The notes beneath the pieces were generated by a model. It was not told the origin of the DNA and searched no databases. It saw only the letters and a program-made list of their open reading frames with translations. 6,955 nt of DNA from Comamonadaceae bacterium (GTDB lineage: Bacteria > Pseudomonadota > Gammaproteobacteria > Burkholderiales > Burkholderiaceae_C), in contig CANBQX010000102.1 of NCBI GenBank assembly GCA_947371775.1, positions 1-6,955 of the forward strand. Reading direction: 5' to 3'. Positions 6,084 to 6,955 of this stretch are shown one piece after another. Numbering within the stretch: the stretch's first letter is position 1; each line of letters begins with the position of its first letter. Position numbers and translations under genes: made by a program.

Positions 6084-6386
6084 ATGCAAACATGCCAGCG
6101 CACCTCGTTGAGTTCGGTGCGTACCGACGATTTGGGCGCGATTCCCATTAAGGCGCTGATGGCGCGCAATCCGCTGGTGGACTGGACGGCGGTGTCCGAT
6201 GTGATTTACGGCTGTGCCAATCAGGCCGGTGAGGGCAATCGCAATGTGGCGCGCATGAGTGCGCTTCTGGCGGGGCTGCCCATCGAAGTGTCGGGTGCCA
6301 CAGTCAACCGCTTGTGCGGCTCGGGCTTGGACGCCATTGGCACCGGCGTGGGGCAGGGGATTGCGTTGGTGTTAGAGAGCGCGTAG
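6084..6386 (+). pseudogene. Truncated, internally deleted pcaF copy
   Basis: From 6108 the sequence matches pcaF codons 21-100 without gaps (239 bp, 16 differences by eye, five amino-acid changes), then jumps at 6346/6347 to the last 13 codons of pcaF (VGQGIALVLE...) and ends in TAG at 6384-6386. The missing part equals 864 bp, exactly 288 codons, so the frame survives. The junction falls in a short CGG shared by both deletion ends (caccgg versus catcgg). The copy keeps the NRLCGSG cysteine but lacks the N-terminal strand, the NEAFA motif, the GHPLG histidine and the second cysteine, so it cannot be an active thiolase. ATG 6084 could start a 100-residue product, with only a weak AAGTGA-like site before it. 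It is most simply a decayed paralogue; expression as a small protein cannot be excluded. Confidence 0.9.
6108..6346 (+). repeat. Direct repeat, pcaF copy (right arm)
   Basis: This is the right arm of the direct repeat with 2654-2892, same orientation, about 93% identity. Most differences are at third codon positions, which suggests the copy diverged while still under coding constraint. Confidence 0.93.
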
Positions 6387-6411
6387 ACGGCGATTCAAAG
6401 TCACCACAATG

Positions 6412-6450
6412 AAAAAAGCCCTTGCAGTTGAATGCAAGGGCTTTTTGTTT
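6412..6450. terminator. Bidirectional intrinsic terminator
   Basis: AAAAAGCCCTTGCA (6413-6426) and TGCAAGGGCTTTTT (6433-6446) are perfect 14-base complements around a GTTGAA loop. On the + strand it ends in T5-G-T3 and on the - strand in T6, so it can stop transcripts from the pcaF copy and from the tRNA gene, which begins its 3' end at 6450. Confidence 0.9.
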
Positions 6451-6525
6451 GGCTCCTCAACCTGGGCTCGAACCAGGGACCTACGGATTAACAGTCCGGC
6501 GCTCTACCAACTGAGCTATTGAGGA
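6450..6525 (-). tRNA. tRNA-Asn (anticodon GUU)
   Basis: Read on the - strand the 76 bases fold as a full cloverleaf: acceptor TCCTCAA/TTGAGGA, D stem GCTC/GAGC with the AGTTGGTA loop, anticodon loop CTGTTAA giving GTT, T stem CCTGG/CCAGG with loop TTCGAGC, discriminator G and an encoded CCA (6452-6450). All segment lengths sum to 76. The anticodon stem has a C/T pair at its outer position (27-43), a place where E. coli tRNA-Asn has a G-T wobble. It decodes AAC and AAU codons. A terminator follows at once and a likely promoter lies upstream. Confidence 0.97.
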
Positions 6526-6562
6526 ATATATTGGTATTCGTTGCAACGCTGTTCGCGTTCAA

Positions 6563-6575
6563 GCCCTCTAGTATA
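6563..6575 (-). promoter_or_regulatory. Candidate -10 element for tRNA-Asn
   Basis: On the - strand TATACT (6575-6570) lies 44 bases before the mature tRNA 5' end and would give a leader of roughly 37 bases. No good TTGACA-like -35 is visible at the right distance, so the element is a candidate only. The tRNA could also be reached by readthrough from the reductase gene upstream. Confidence 0.45.
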
Positions 6576-6619
6576 GCAAAGTTTGCGGGGCTTTTGGCCC
6601 CTGCCCGGCACTTGGCGGC

Positions 6620-6955
6620 TCAGTGCGACACGCCGAGCGCGCGGTGCAATTTGCTGCTGGTGGTGGTGTACTGCAGCTGCACGTTGTCGTCGGGCGTGAT
6701 GATCGCCATGGCGGCAAAGGCGGCCAGGGTGGCTTCGTGAAAGCCGCTCAATATCAGCTTCTTCTTGCCGGGGTAGGTGATGATGTCGCCCACCGCAAAA
6801 ATGCCCGGCGCGGAGGTGGCAAAGGTCTCGGTGCTCACACACAGCTGCTTGCGCTCCATGGCCAGGCTCCATTGCGCCACGGGGCCGAGTTTGGGAGATA
6901 GGCCCAGAAACACATACAAATGGTCGAGCGGCAATGTGCTGTCCACGCCATCTTT
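6620..6955 (-). CDS. Ferredoxin-NADP reductase, thioredoxin-reductase-like type (C-terminal part)
   Basis: The last 111 residues of an FAD/NADPH oxidoreductase; the frame is open to the window edge (KDGVDSTLPLDHLYVFLG), so the gene starts outside. The stretch LGLSPKLGPVAQWSLAMERKQL is followed by V-S-T-E-T-F-A-T-S and the FAD-contacting motif PGIFAVGDIITYPGKKKLI, then the FHEATLAAFAA helix and a C-terminal YTTTSSKLHRALGV tail. This order is typical of TrxR-fold ferredoxin/flavodoxin-NADP reductases, which lack the CxxC redox centre of true thioredoxin reductases; the part that would carry that motif is not in the window. It moves electrons between NADPH and ferredoxin or flavodoxin in the cytosol. 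No strong terminator follows: GGGGC/GCCCC at 6587-6601 lacks a U-tract. No functional link with the pca genes is visible. Confidence 0.88.
   Translation of the reverse strand, partial: KDGVDSTLPLDHLYVFLGLSPKLGPVAQWSLAMERKQLCVSTETFATSAPGIFAVGDIITYPGKKKLILSGFHEATLAAFAAMAIITPDDNVQLQYTTTSSKLHRALGVSH

Noticed and set aside
5888..6169. N-terminal extension of the secreted-protein gene up to 6169
   Set aside because: The added residues are Arg/Pro-rich, overlap the AT-rich control region and the pcaF copy, and would bury the signal peptide.
6450..6525. tRNA-Asn as the attachment site of an integrated element
   Set aside because: No integrase gene and no second partial copy of the tRNA 3' end are visible in the window; only the general habit of islands to use tRNA genes suggests it.
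6587..6601. GGGGC/GCCCC hairpin as terminator of the reductase gene
   Set aside because: The stem is only five bases and no U-tract follows on the - strand.

Overview
The window reads as chromosome of a betaproteobacterium, most likely Burkholderiales (Comamonadaceae-like). This is inferred from the GC-rich coding style, the beta-ketoadipate gene types, and the thioredoxin-reductase-like ferredoxin-NADP reductase tail at the right edge. The species cannot be named from sequence reading alone.

Left part (1-3796, + strand): a tightly packed catabolic operon. After the last codons of an unidentified gene come a Dabb-domain protein, an intradiol ring-cleavage dioxygenase that best fits hydroxyquinol 1,2-dioxygenase, the two subunits of 3-oxoadipate CoA-transferase (PcaI, PcaJ) and the beta-ketoadipyl-CoA thiolase (PcaF). 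The first four junctions are stop/start overlaps or gaps of a few bases, which implies translational coupling. Together the enzymes would open a trihydroxylated ring to maleylacetate and, after a reductase that is not in the window, take 3-oxoadipate to succinyl-CoA and acetyl-CoA.

Middle part (3797-5887, - strand): a surface module facing the operon. It holds a small secreted four-cysteine protein of unknown function and, downstream, a compact trimeric-autotransporter (YadA-like) adhesin whose passenger carries about a dozen 8-residue NNI-type repeats. A terminator-like hairpin with a T7 tract sits directly against the adhesin's strong Shine-Dalgarno, so adhesin expression probably needs readthrough or anti-termination. 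A second hairpin terminator lies between this module and the pca operon.

Right part (5888-6955): an AT-rich control region, a GC-rich palindromic stretch of unknown origin, then a broken in-frame copy of pcaF (239 bp collinear at about 93% identity, an exact 288-codon internal deletion, then the original C-terminal end). After it come a strong bidirectional terminator, tRNA-Asn(GUU) on the - strand with its own likely promoter, and the C-terminal part of a ferredoxin-NADP reductase running off the window. The pcaF copy and pcaF itself form direct repeats that bracket the adhesin module, which suggests a rearrangement hotspot.
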